A stretch of 64,000 nt of DNA from Gnetum montanum (lineage: Eukaryota; Streptophyta; Gnetopsida; Gnetales; Gnetaceae). The notes under the pieces are model-generated. The model saw only the letters and a program-made list of their open reading frames with translations. It made no database searches and was not told the origin of the DNA. Shown here piece by piece: positions 1 to 9,933 of this stretch. The stretch is from NCBI GenBank assembly GCA_015680685.1, contig MNCI01000071.1, positions 1 to 64,000 on the forward strand. Reading direction: 5' to 3'. The position numbers and the translations under genes were made by a program. Numbering within the stretch: the stretch's first letter is position 1; each line of letters starts with the position of its first letter.

Positions 1-997
1 TACGAAACGAGTGTAGCACACGTGATCCGGTCGAACTCCATAGACAAAGTACCTACACGCCCCATGGAACACTTGGGGTTAATCATTCGTTGTCTTCCCA
101 GACTTACTTGTAGTTGTCATGGTGTATGGTTAAGTAAGTCCGAGGTATATGATTTTTATATCTTTTTATGTTTTATGTCTCCTATGTTAACAAGGTGAAG
201 GATTGGAGAAACTAACTAACTCTAACTAATGAACTAAGTCTAAATTACCTAGCGTTAGCATCTGTTCCCAGTTACCGTACGCACCCTAAACCGATGCAAC
301 TGCAACTACCAAATGCTAATCGTTGCTAGCATCACCACGTGTAATGCATGTGCTCGAAGTGGTCGTACTAGGGCACTTAACTAGGAGGAAAGGATTGAGA
401 GAATCTAATCTAGCCTAAGTGCAATGAGCAGCTGATTCTTTGACTAACTATACAGATCTTTGTGCATGACTACCACTGAGATTACCAAGTGTAGATCCTA
501 AATACGCCACTGGGTTACCAAGTAGTCACACTAGATGCTCGTAATCAAGTCGTACTCATACTGCGTTGCAATAAGCAGCTGATTCCTTGACTGTTCGTAC
601 ACATCCTTAGATGCTTGTAATCAAGTTGTACTCATTCCACATTACTAAGAGAAAGCAATAAATAACAATAAATAAAATCCTATTCCATGCACTGCAAGGT
701 TTATCCAGGAAGTTCATCTTTATTGCCGTACATAACTTGTGTTCAGGTACAATGTTGCTTGAATAAAGTTTTATTCACTTTAGGACTCCTACTGTGGGCA
801 CATGGAAAATATTCTATCTTTGGAGTGATCAAATTGCCAGAGTTTTCCTACTTCTAACTCAAGATGAGGAAACAAGGGAGAGCCACCTCTTATTTATAGA
901 TATTGTGGTGCACCACAATATTGTGTACGCGATATTGCATGGGATGTGATATCGTGATGGCTGCGATATCGTGGCTTATGCGAATTGCATCTCATCA
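1..997 (-). repeat. 3' LTR of element D (left end outside window)
   Basis: Positions 1-788 repeat in the same order at 6495-7287. On the minus strand the LTR opens with TGATGAGATGC at 997, directly after a purine-rich tract. A TATA box (TATAAATA, minus) lies at 891-898. The U3-R part resembles the LTRs of A and B (shared stretch around 'cccacagtaggagtc'). Confidence 0.85.
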
Positions 998-1012
998 TAC
1001 CCTCATGACTGA
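998..1012 (-). other. Polypurine tract of element D
   Basis: On the minus strand the bases just before the LTR read cagtcatgagggta. This matches the tracts before the 3' LTRs of A (ttgtgggggta) and B (tcatgggggta), and so fixes the LTR edge at 997. Confidence 0.75.
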
Positions 1013-2787
1013 ATGAAAACTCGTCCTTGACTTCCTTACAAAATACTGGGAAGGTATGGGATTATTGAGGGGAATGGAACTAATGGGATGACATGTGAAC
1101 GGATCATCATGACAAGACTCTACAACTGGTGTTCATGACAACAAGGGTGAACACCTTATTACATTGACATCAGGCCTCTTTTGACAGCTGAGAGAAAAGA
1201 GAAGAGAGAAGAGGAGAGAAGAAGAGAGAAGATGTCTTGCTGCTTTCAATGCCAAGATTGCACCTTTCATTGTCCATCCATAAGCATGCCATCGATCTTG
1301 CTCCTTGCATAGCTGCTTCAAGCACAGCTCCATTCCAAGTGTTTGCTCCAGATCCAATCCATTGTTGTATGATCACCATCTGCACACACAACACAATCAT
1401 ATATTAGAAAGGGTAAATGAATCATCATGTAATTAATACCTTGCTTTGGTGTAGGTCCATTGGCTAGGTTGTGGTATGGCTAATTGCGAATCTGGGAATG
1501 TATTAATGATGACTACTGAAGGTTTAGGGGTTAGGAAAAAATTGAAAAAATTTGGGGCTAAGAGAAAATCAAAAAAATTGGGCCTTGTACCCCCATGACT
1601 AATTGCAAACCTTAGATAGTGTTATAATGGATAAAGAAAAGGAGTAAGAAAGATAGATAAAATGGATAACTATGGCATCGATGAAATGGATGTCAAGATG
1701 GAAATGAACAAAATAAAATTAATTTCTAAATGTTAAGGGAAAGAAGTTAACTAATGCTCCAAATAGGAATGTCAGTGGGTCCTCCCCAAAGAAGGCTCAT
1801 GCCCTTAATGCCTTGAAAAACCCACATTCAAAGAGTCCGTAGGCTCCGGGAATGTCATTTGAAACAAGAGTTAAAGTCTTAACTACAAGAATTTACTAAA
1901 AAGAAAAAAATGCATCTACCAAAATATACACTAATGATACAACTGACAATGAGGTGAACAATGGAAAGAAGGGTGGAGAGAAGAGGATGGAATGGAATCC
2001 CAAGAACAAGGTGGTGTACAGCCCCCTTGTGTGTTTCATGATTAATGTGACTTTGTAAATCCCATTCAAAGTTCGGCCTCAAACCAACCATATCTAGTGA
2101 CTTTGCATCAATGCGTTCTGCTAAACCATCCACTTGGATAACAGGGATGCCTTCTCCAAGAGTCACCACCATTCCGATGAAATAAAGGAGAGAATGGGAA
2201 GTGAGAAGGACCTTAGTTAGAGGGAACACTTTTGGTTCCATAATCACTGCTTGTAGCCTAAGTTATTTCATCTAAGGGGTGTGCTTTGAATTCTCACTTA
2301 TTTTTTTTTGTTTTTTTTCTTTTTTTTTCTTTTTATGTTTTGTGTTTTTATGCGTGAGAACCACACCATGCAAAGACTTGATTATTTTTATTATCTTAGC
2401 TTCCGATAATTGGGTAACATCGAAACGATAAGAAAAATCAAGAAGAAAACATCCAAGAACCTAAGAGAATGGCCAATACAAAAGCATCAAGTTCCCTTGA
2501 AGTCACACCCTTTTCAATCCTTGAGTCCTTCCTTAGTTTGAGAAATACCTAGTCACCGATTCATTTAAGTTTTTATTAAGAAAGGGATTGTACATTTCCA
2601 AGCCAAGAGAGATCATAGAGTTTTGTGGATGGATGGATGAAGTGAACTCATTTTCTACCATATCAAAAGAACATACCTTAGTATCAACATCATAACTTAA
2701 GGTAAAAGTCAAACATTAGCAATCAATATGAAAATAATTCATACCATCATTCCGAACACTTATTAGGTGAAAACTTACAGGATGGAT

Positions 2788-2820
<33 letters not shown>

Positions 2821-2987
2821 GAAAAGTATAACAATGTTGTAAAATAAAAACAAGAAGAGTTAAAGGAAGTTGTAAAACAAAAATAAGAAAAGTTAAAGAA
2901 ATTTGTAAAACAAAAATGTATAAGACAAAAATGTGTAAAACAAAAATGTGTAAAAAAAATGTAAAAAGAACTGAGGGCCCCATATGA
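1013..2987 (-). other. 3' non-coding region of element D
   Basis: This lies between the end of the protease-pol remnant and the polypurine tract. Parts match the post-pol region of A around 21880-22300 (the run starting 'ccctctaactaagg' is shared). The long extra ORF seen in A and B is not recognisable here. Short open frames near 1133-1400 have no recognisable product. Long T-rich runs occur at 2299-2340. Confidence 0.55.
2788..2815. repeat. (CA)n microsatellite
   Basis: An uninterrupted CA dinucleotide run of about 27 bases within the 3' non-coding part of element D. Confidence 0.95.
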
Positions 2988-3800
2988 TTAGCATAGGTGA
3001 CCATCTCCCCCAAGATTGAGTGGAAAGGGAGAGATCCAAAATAATGAGCGCCTATTTGAATTTTTAAGAAGTGTCCAACTTCTACCAATTGATGATCTTA
3101 GATTAAGGGGTGGAAGTTGGCGACACTCATATTCCAATGTGTCTATGCCTTCATTGTTGGCATGGGTTAGTGCCTTAGTTTGTTCCATGCATATTTGGTT
3201 GCTCCTTCTAGTAGCTGTCAACGACAAGGTGCCTACTACTTGTTGTGTGGTTGCTACATATAGGCATCTTTGTTTCAAAGTTTCAAGGGCACACCTGTTA
3301 CATGGAGGCATTTCCTCCATGTCATCACCCGATGAATCACTGTATGTGATGCATAGAACTTTCCTCTTCTTGATCTTTCCATAAATATTTATCTTAGAGA
3401 TTTCCAAGGAAAGATCGCGGATCTTAAGGCATGCATATACTGTAATAAGCCATGTCCTTCCCATTATAATTGGGAAGTCCCCTTTGTTGTTGTTGACTTC
3501 AATCACTAGGAAATCAGCTGGGTAAGACCAACCACACAAAGTGATAATGATGTCCTCCACCAATCCCAAGGGAATGGTGATGGATTGGTTTGCCAGCTCT
3601 AGTTGAATGTTACTCTTCTTAAGTTGGGGCAAGTTCCAGGCTTGATACATTTCTCATGATATTAAATTAACTCTAGAACTTGAGTCAAGAAGAGCCCTAT
3701 GTGGTTTATTTCTGACGACTTGAAGGTAGATTAAGGGACTTCCAGGATCAGTTAGTTTCCTGGGAAGGTGGTCTACCTTGATCTAGTCGATTATGGTATG
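2988..3800 (-). pseudogene. Aspartic protease remnant of element D fused to the pol tail
   Basis: A retropepsin-like segment that would cleave the Gag-Pol polyprotein. The catalytic motif reads ALLDSSSRVNLIS near 3665-3700, so the expected DSG is DSS. It continues with LELANQSITIPLGLVED and the flap/C-terminal region DFPIIMGRTWL, both matching the proteases of A and B. The frame stays open past the protease and ends at TAA 2988-2990 with GGDGHLC. That matches the last residues of pol in A (GRDGHPC) and B (GKDGHRC). RT, RNase H and most of integrase have therefore been deleted, leaving the protease part joined to the pol terminus. A stop precedes the start region. Confidence 0.8.
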
Positions 3801-6320
3801 TGTCAACATAGCCATATGCATTAAGCTCTGTTGGACTGAAGGGTGCTTTGAAGTGTTAGATGGTGGAGGAGTGTACATGGGCTCAACCGCTTCTTGTTGT
3901 GAGAGTTTGTCTGGGCTTTTAGGTCTGAAGAAGGGTCTTCTCTTTTTACAGTTATCAGAACCAGCAGCAGGTTGAATATTTATAGCTCTTGTAGCATGAC
4001 ATTGCTATGGTTGAGTAGAAAGTTCCCCTTGCATTGTTGGAGCAGGAGGTGTTATGGGAACTACTGGTGAAAGAGGTGTGGATGGATTTGGAGGATGGTG
4101 TGGGTATGGAGTGTTTCTCGGAGAAGAAGGAGTCCTTCTGAAGTACTCCTGAACTTGGTAGTGACAGTGGGGAGTTGTGTGACTCATAGAGTCACTTTGA
4201 GAAATTGGCTGCTACACATAATATCCATAAGGATTAGGCTACTAGTAAGGGTACTGATGTTTCGGCAATGGCATCCCCCATAACTGTGGGTATTGCCACT
4301 ACTGATGCTATCAGATGGGTTGTGGCAGAGTTTGACTTAGATAATACAATAATGGTTGGTGGAACTACCTTGGGTTACCTTGGGGATAAGGTAATCTATG
4401 GGGTGTTTTCCATTGATTAAGTTTTGGATTAAGTGCATACACCTCAGACTCCTATAGATGTGAGATGATTAGGCAACATCCCTTAGGATGGTCATAGTGG
4501 CAGATCTCACATCCACCATTATCATCTATGTCTAAATCCACAACCACATCAAAGTTAGTGATTTTTCCCTTACCCTTGTTATGTGCAGGGCCTAAATCTC
4601 TCCACTTTGTCTTACCTTTGTCACTACTTTGTTCTACCTTAGACTCTTCTACAATTTTTAAGATAGTTTCAATTTTAGACTCTAAGGAACTCCTTACGTC
4701 ATCTACCTTAGCTGCTATTTCTATTGTTAACTTTTGAATTGGCAAGGTTTTCTTGTTCACCAACTCTTTGATTGGTGACTCATCCTCTTCATCGCAAAAT
4801 TTCACTCCCTTCTTTCGAAGAGAGGGATCATGGTTGTATTCTTTTGCACTTTCCATTTTTCATAGCTCACCTTCTTCTTTTGCTACTTGCTCCAACAAGC
4901 GATGTACTTCATGGGCTCTAAGTTGTGAGAGTCTCCCTTGGGCATAAGTCCCAAGGGTTCTTCTAGTTTCATGCCTTAGCTCATCCATGATGTGGTGAAG
5001 TTGATCCCGCTGAGCGTAACCATGGCCCATGCAACGATGTAACAATGTGTAGTAGCAGGCCATGGCAGCATCCAAGGGTTCATAAGTACCTTGTTTCTAG
5101 CCTTGGATCTTCTTATACAAATTAGACACTCTGGAGTACGTCTGATACTTATCTTTGAAGAGTTGTAGCATTGTACTCAACCTCCTAATGGTTTTCGGTT
5201 CTAAGGATTGGTACAAACTCTTTGCTTCCTTGATGAGTGTTCTTGGGAATAACTTAAGTTTTTGCCACTCATTTTCTATATTCTATAAGGCACAGGCATC
5301 ATGAAATGCCTGTAAATGATGTTGTGGATCAGCATTGTATCCCCCTTCAAATCGTGGGATGTTGTTAATGTCTAAATGTTTGATCCGACTATCTTTTAAA
5401 TGCCTTGTGGAAATTTTAACAGCCTCTGTTATGTCAAGTATACTTTGAGTTGCAAGTAGGGGCTCATCATGTTCATCTCTTTCATGATGCCTGTGATATC
5501 TTCATTGTTCCCTACTTTCCCTTTGTTCATGCCCTTGTCCTCTCTCTCGACTCTCTCGTCGAGGTCTTTCATTTTTCTTACTTTTATCCTCTCCATTATG
5601 CTCTTCAAGATTGTGCCTAGAGGTGGAAGGGGATGGTGAGTGATGTGAAGAAGGGGAAGAAGAAGGAGAACCATCACCACGATGATGTTTCTTGCCTTCT
5701 CTTTAGCTGCTATGATCCCAATCGTGGTGATGATCTAAGTGCCCATCCTTGTCATGTGTTGTTCCTTCTATGAACAGTTTGTGTTCACGGGCATTAGAAC
5801 CAGGGATATGTATTGTTGATCGTAGGTTCTGATACCCCACATCCTCACTTTCATTAAGAAGGGGAACATCTCTTGATAGCAAACTAGTTATAAGTGGTTC
5901 ACCATCTCTAGTTTCACTAAGGACGTGTGGGACCTCTTTGCCCTTCAATAGTGTATGTTGGCTCTCCTGCCTAGAATCCCTCATACGTTGTGCTTTTGTG
6001 GGATAGTAATCCCTTGAATCAAAGTCTTCTGCAATGTATTCTGCATATAAGTCTGTCATGCCAATCTGTGCCAAATCACGGAAGAGCATGTTTGGGACTG
6101 ATTGATTTGGAGGTAACACAATGTTACCTTGCAAATCTCTCTAGCGCATCTATTCATCTTGATGGAGAATAAAAGTAAAGTTGGAAATATACTCATTGGG
6201 ATGAGTATAAACTATCTTGTATTGTTTAGGACTTGGCTGATTTTGGCTATGTGTTTTTGATTGCCAACTATTCTTTGTATTATCTGTAGGTGGTGAGTTT
6301 CTCTTGTTAGAAGAAGACAT
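3801..6320 (-). pseudogene. gag: gag of element D
   Basis: Start chosen at ATG 6318-6320 (MSSSNKRN), which aligns with the gag starts of B (MSSSSHKC) and A (MYSSHRSD). The N-terminal region (YTHPNEYISNFTFILHQDE) is shared with B. It is followed by an acidic region, a His/Ser/Arg-rich linker at about 5430-5760, a helical core and a variant zinc knuckle CEICHYDHPKGCC at 4462-4515 (CX2CX3HX3C). Proline-rich sequence leads into protease. Gag packages element RNA into virus-like particles. Many in-frame stops, mostly TAG, make it a pseudogene. The assignment rests on position and on similarity to A and B; no standard capsid domain could be named with certainty. Confidence 0.75.
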
Positions 6321-6441
6321 TTTTATCGGTGTGCTATTTCACCATTATATAATTTTTTATCTTGATTAACCTAAAGGTTCGTTTAGGCTCCCAATGATGT
6401 GAGTGATATCCTTTATGTTCTATTCAGTGCACAAACACTTA

Positions 6442-6461
6442 GTCCCTAGTAATGACACCAA
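6442..6461 (-). other. Primer binding site of element D (tRNA-Asp type, decayed)
   Basis: Minus strand reads TTGGTGTCATTACTAGGGAC immediately inside the 5' LTR. It is a C-to-T/G-to-A decayed form of TGGCGCCGTTGCCGGGGA, the complement of the plant tRNA-Asp 3' end known from Athila elements. Element A keeps a closer copy. Confidence 0.7.
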
Positions 6462-7287
6462 TGATGAGTGGTGAGGTACCCCTACACTCAACCATACAAA
6501 ATGAGAGTAGCACGCGTGATCCAGTCAAACTCTATAGACTAGGTGCCTACACGCCCCATGGAACACTTGGGGTTAATCATTCGTTGTCTTCCTAGGATTA
6601 CTTGTAGTTGTCATGGTGTATGGTTAACTAAGTCTGAGGTATATGATTTTTATATCTTTTTATGTTTTATGTCTCCTATGCCAACAAGGTGAAGGGTTGA
6701 AAAAACTAACTAACTCTAACTAATGAACTAAGTCTAAATTACCTAGCATCAGCATCCGTTCCCACTTATTGTACACACCCTGAACCGATGCAACCGTAGC
6801 TATCAAAAGTTAATCGTTGTTGGGATCACCATGCATAACGCACATGCTCGAAGTGGTTGTACTGAGGCACTTAACTAGGAGGAAAGGGTTGAGAGAATCT
6901 AATCTAGCCTAAGTGTGATGAGTAGCTGATTCCTTGACTAATCGTACACATCTTTGTGCACAACTACCACTAGAATTACCAAGCACAGATCCTGAATATG
7001 CCACTGGGTTACCAAGTAGTCACACTAGATGCTTGTAATCAAATTGTACTCATACTACGTTGCGATGAGCAGCTAATTCCTTGACTATCCGTACACATCC
7101 TTAGATGCTCGTAATCAAGTCATACTGATTCCACATTACTAAGAGAAAGCAATAAATAACAATAAATAAAATCCTATTCCATGCACTGCAAGGTTTATCC
7201 AGGAAGTTCGTCTTTATTGCCATACACAACTTATGTTTAGGTACAATGTTGCTTGAATAAAGATCCGTTCACTTTAGGACTCCTACT
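6462..7287 (-). repeat. 5' LTR of element D (truncated by assembly gap)
   Basis: Direct copy of 1-788, beginning on the plus strand with TGATGAGTGG next to the primer site. The last roughly 210 bases expected from the left LTR are lost at the single N at 7288. Confidence 0.85.
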
Positions 7288-7288
7288 N
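7288..7288. other. Assembly gap (single N)
   Basis: One N where element D's LTR breaks off and unrelated pol sequence of element E begins in mid-protease. The two sides may not be adjacent in the genome. Confidence 0.9.
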
Positions 7289-7720
7289 ACCAAATTGATT
7301 TTATTGTTTTCGAAGTAAAAGATCCTGATTGTTTTCCTATTATATTAGGTAGAACTTGGTTAGCAATAGCTAATGCAGTAATTAATTGTAGATTTGGCCA
7401 ACTTCAACTCTCATTTCCAAATATTACTTTTACACTAAATATATATGATAAGGTAAACAATGATAATTTAAATACAGACATTAAGGAAGTGAGAATGCTC
7501 TACATCCTACCCACTTCAGAAATGGCACAATATAGGGAAACCTTAGTATTAAATAATTTTAAGGAAGGACCTTTAGACCCCTCAACTAAGGAACAACAAG
7601 ATCGCCTTGAAAAAATTCTTAATTTAGGTTCAGAAAATATGGAAGAAATAATTCAACCAACAAATAAAGATTCCTTGGATCTTAAACAACTAGCTAATAT
7701 GTTTAAGTATATTTTCTAGA
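7289..7720 (+). pseudogene. Protease C-terminal part of element E
   Basis: The frame opens in mid-domain at the gap: FPIILGRTWLAIANAVINCR is the usual retropepsin C-terminal helix region of Ty3/gypsy elements. An acidic linker of about 110 residues follows (DPSTKEQQDRLEKILNLGSE) up to the TAG at 7718-7720. The catalytic DSG part lies in the missing sequence. It would process the Gag-Pol polyprotein. Confidence 0.7.
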
Positions 7721-7779
7721 TGAAATAAACCATTAATAATAAACTCCTAACATACAAATGAGAAAGAAAGAAAGCTATT

Positions 7780-8740
7780 AGAAATCTTGCATAGAAAATT
7801 TGAGGCATTTGCATGGAGCTATGAGGACCTTCACCAAGGAATCTCACTCAACATCTACCAACATCATATCTATCTAGAAGACAACATCAAACTAGTAAGC
7901 ATAACCCCAAGATGAATTAATTTAGCCCTAAAATAAATAGTTAAGGATGAAATTTCAAAACTTTAGAAAAAAGTAATCATTTATCCAATAGCAAATAGTG
8001 AATGAGTAAGCCCCATTACTGTAGTTCCAAAAAAAAAATGGAAAATGGAGAGTTTGTGTAGATTATAGAAGATTAAACCAAAACACAAAAAAGGACCATT
8101 TTTGTTACCATACATAGACCAAATTGTAGAAAAATTAGAAGGACATGAATATTACCATTTTTTTGATGGATTTAGTAGTTACAATCAAGTAGCTATTTCC
8201 CTTGAAGACCAACATAAAACAACCTTTACATGTCCTTATGGAACTTTTGCTTATAGATGAATGCCTGTTGGCCTTTGTAATGCACCATCCATTTTCCAAA
8301 GAGCCATGATCTCAATATTTTTAGATATTTTATAAGATTATGTTTAAGTTTTATGAATGATTTTTTAGTCTATGGGAATACTTATGATGAAATCTTACAA
8401 CATCTTGAACATGTCTTAGATAGATGTATAGATAAAAATTTAAAATTAAGCTGGGAAAAGAATCACTTAATGGTTACAAGTGGTATAGTATTAAGACATG
8501 TTATTTCTAAAGAAGGGATAAGGATGGATGATGAAAAAATAGGAGTCATACCTACACTTCCAGCTCCAACCAATTTAAAGACTCTTTGATCTTTTTTAGG
8601 ACATGATGAATATTATAGAAGATATATCAAAGACTTCTCAAAAATTTCTAAACCATTATATATGCTCTTAGAAAAGGATGTTTCATTTGTTTGGACCAAT
8701 GATTGTCATGAAGCATTCTTGGAACTAAAAAAATAAGTAA
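7780..8740 (+). pseudogene. Reverse transcriptase of element E
   Basis: RT fingers/palm signature: YPIANSE then VSPITVVPKK, the DQIVEKLEGHEYYHFFDGFS block, TTFTCPYGTFAYR and MPVGLCNAPSIFQRAM. The active site reads FMNDFLVYG near 8348-8376, so the usual FMDD has become FMND and the enzyme would be inactive. The thumb (NLKLSWEKNHLMVTSGIVL) follows in the only long open stretch (8353-8589). Many stops occur, for instance TGA for Trp after AYR. The role was to copy element RNA into cDNA. Confidence 0.85.
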
Positions 8741-9190
8741 CCATAACCTCTATATTAAATGCACCTAATTGGGATTATTCATTTGATTTAATGTGTGATG
8801 CTAGTGACATAGTAGTAGGGGTAGTTTTGGGATAATACATTGATAATAAATGAAGAGTAATTTATTATCTATCCAAAAGTCTAGGCTAAGCCCGAATAAG
8901 CCCAAGTAAACTATACAACTACACTAAAAGAACTATTAGCCATTGCATATGCTCTAGATAAATTTAGACATTACTTAATTAGATATAAACCTAGAGTATA
9001 TATAGATCATTCAACCATTAAATTCTTAGCCACTAAAAAAATAGAAAATTCAAGAATAATGCAATGGGGCTTATTACTCCAAGAATTTCACCTAGCTATT
9101 CTAGATAAAAGAGATAGGGAAAATGTAGTAGCCAATAATGTTTCCAGGATAGAAACTACTGATGAGAATCTAACACAAGTAATTTTTCAT
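8741..9190 (+). pseudogene. RNase H of element E
   Basis: It contains FDLMCDASDIVVGVVLG (first catalytic Asp), VNYTTTLKELLAIAYALDKF (catalytic Glu), RVYIDHSTIKFL, and the end of the domain RDRENVVANNVSRIE (last Asp replaced by Asn where Athila has ADHLSR). This is the Ty3/gypsy order. It would degrade the RNA strand during cDNA synthesis. Frame shifts and stops separate the blocks. Confidence 0.8.
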
Positions 9191-9933
9191 GATGAATTTT
9201 CTAATGAACAATCATTTTCTATGAAGAAGGATCCTTGGTTTGCTAATATAGCCAACTATCTAGCCACTATAAAAACCCCTACTAATTGGACTAATGAGGA
9301 AAAGAAATCTTTCCTACGCACCATATCTAGATACATTTGGAGTAGCCCATATCTTTATTGAATATGTAAAGATAATATGGCAAGAAGATGTGTAGCTAAG
9401 AATGAACAACAAGAAATTCTAAAAATGTGCCTTGATTATTTAGGGGGTGGTCACTTCAATAGAAAATGTATTGCTATCAAAATTCTTCAAAGTGGATTTT
9501 ATTGGCCCTCCATTTTTAAAGATGCACATAAGTATGTGCAAGAATGTGATAAATGTTAATGAATGGGGTCCATCACAAAAGACATGAAATGCTCTTAAAA
9601 TCCATTTTAATAATAGGACCATTTGATGTGTGGGGTATAGAATTTTTAGGACCATTTCCACCATCCAATGGATGCTAGTACATTTTAGTGTGTATCGACT
9701 ATGTTACCAAATGGGTTGAAGTAAAGGCCACCCCAACAGATGATGTTAAGGTAGATGTAGCATTCCTTAGAGAAAATATTTTAACACGTTTTGGGACTCC
9801 ACGAGCAACCATTAGTGACCAAGGAACTCATTTTGTAAATAAAATAATGAAAAAATTCATTAAGTCTTGTGGTATCCAACATAAAATAGCCACTACCTAT
9901 CATCCTTAAACAAATGGCCAAGTTATCTTATTT
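9191..9933 (+). pseudogene. Integrase N-terminal and core part of element E (truncated)
   Basis: The zinc-binding region has LGGGHFNRKCIAIKIL, FYWPSIFKDAHKYV and QECDKC. The catalytic core follows: VWGIEFLGPF (expected Asp replaced by Glu at this position), CIDYVTKWVEVKA, and ATISDQGTHFVN with the second Asp. The sequence breaks after TTYHP.TNGQ, before the catalytic Glu and the whole C-terminal domain. Element E therefore lacks a usable integrase. Confidence 0.8.

Larger units (their letters stand above)
1..7287 (-). mobile_element. Element D: Athila-like LTR retrotransposon with gag and protease only
   Basis: Two direct repeats (1-997 and 6462-7287) enclose a minus-strand internal region. 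Read on the minus strand the order is 5' LTR, tRNA-Asp-type primer site, gag, protease, a short pol tail, 3' non-coding region, polypurine tract, 3' LTR. RT, RNase H and integrase are absent, so it could move only with enzymes from a relative such as A or B. Its LTR and gag resemble those of A and B. The left LTR runs off the window (about 32 bases missing by comparison with the right copy) and the right LTR is cut by the assembly gap at 7288, so no target duplication can be checked. Confidence 0.85.
7289..9933 (+). mobile_element. Element E: truncated Athila-type pol fragment
   Basis: Protease C-terminus, RT, RNase H and part of integrase occur in order on the plus strand without LTRs. The left end is lost at the gap. 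The right end stops inside integrase just after the conserved HP.TNGQ segment near 9920, where the sequence turns into unrelated AT-rich DNA. The RT/RNase H motifs (SLEDQHKTTFTCPYGTFAYR, VNYTTTLKELLAIAYALDKF) are of Athila type. Confidence 0.85.

Noticed and set aside
3016-3384. Plus-strand frame over the protease of D
   Set aside because: Shadow of the minus-strand protease-pol frame, which has clear domain motifs.
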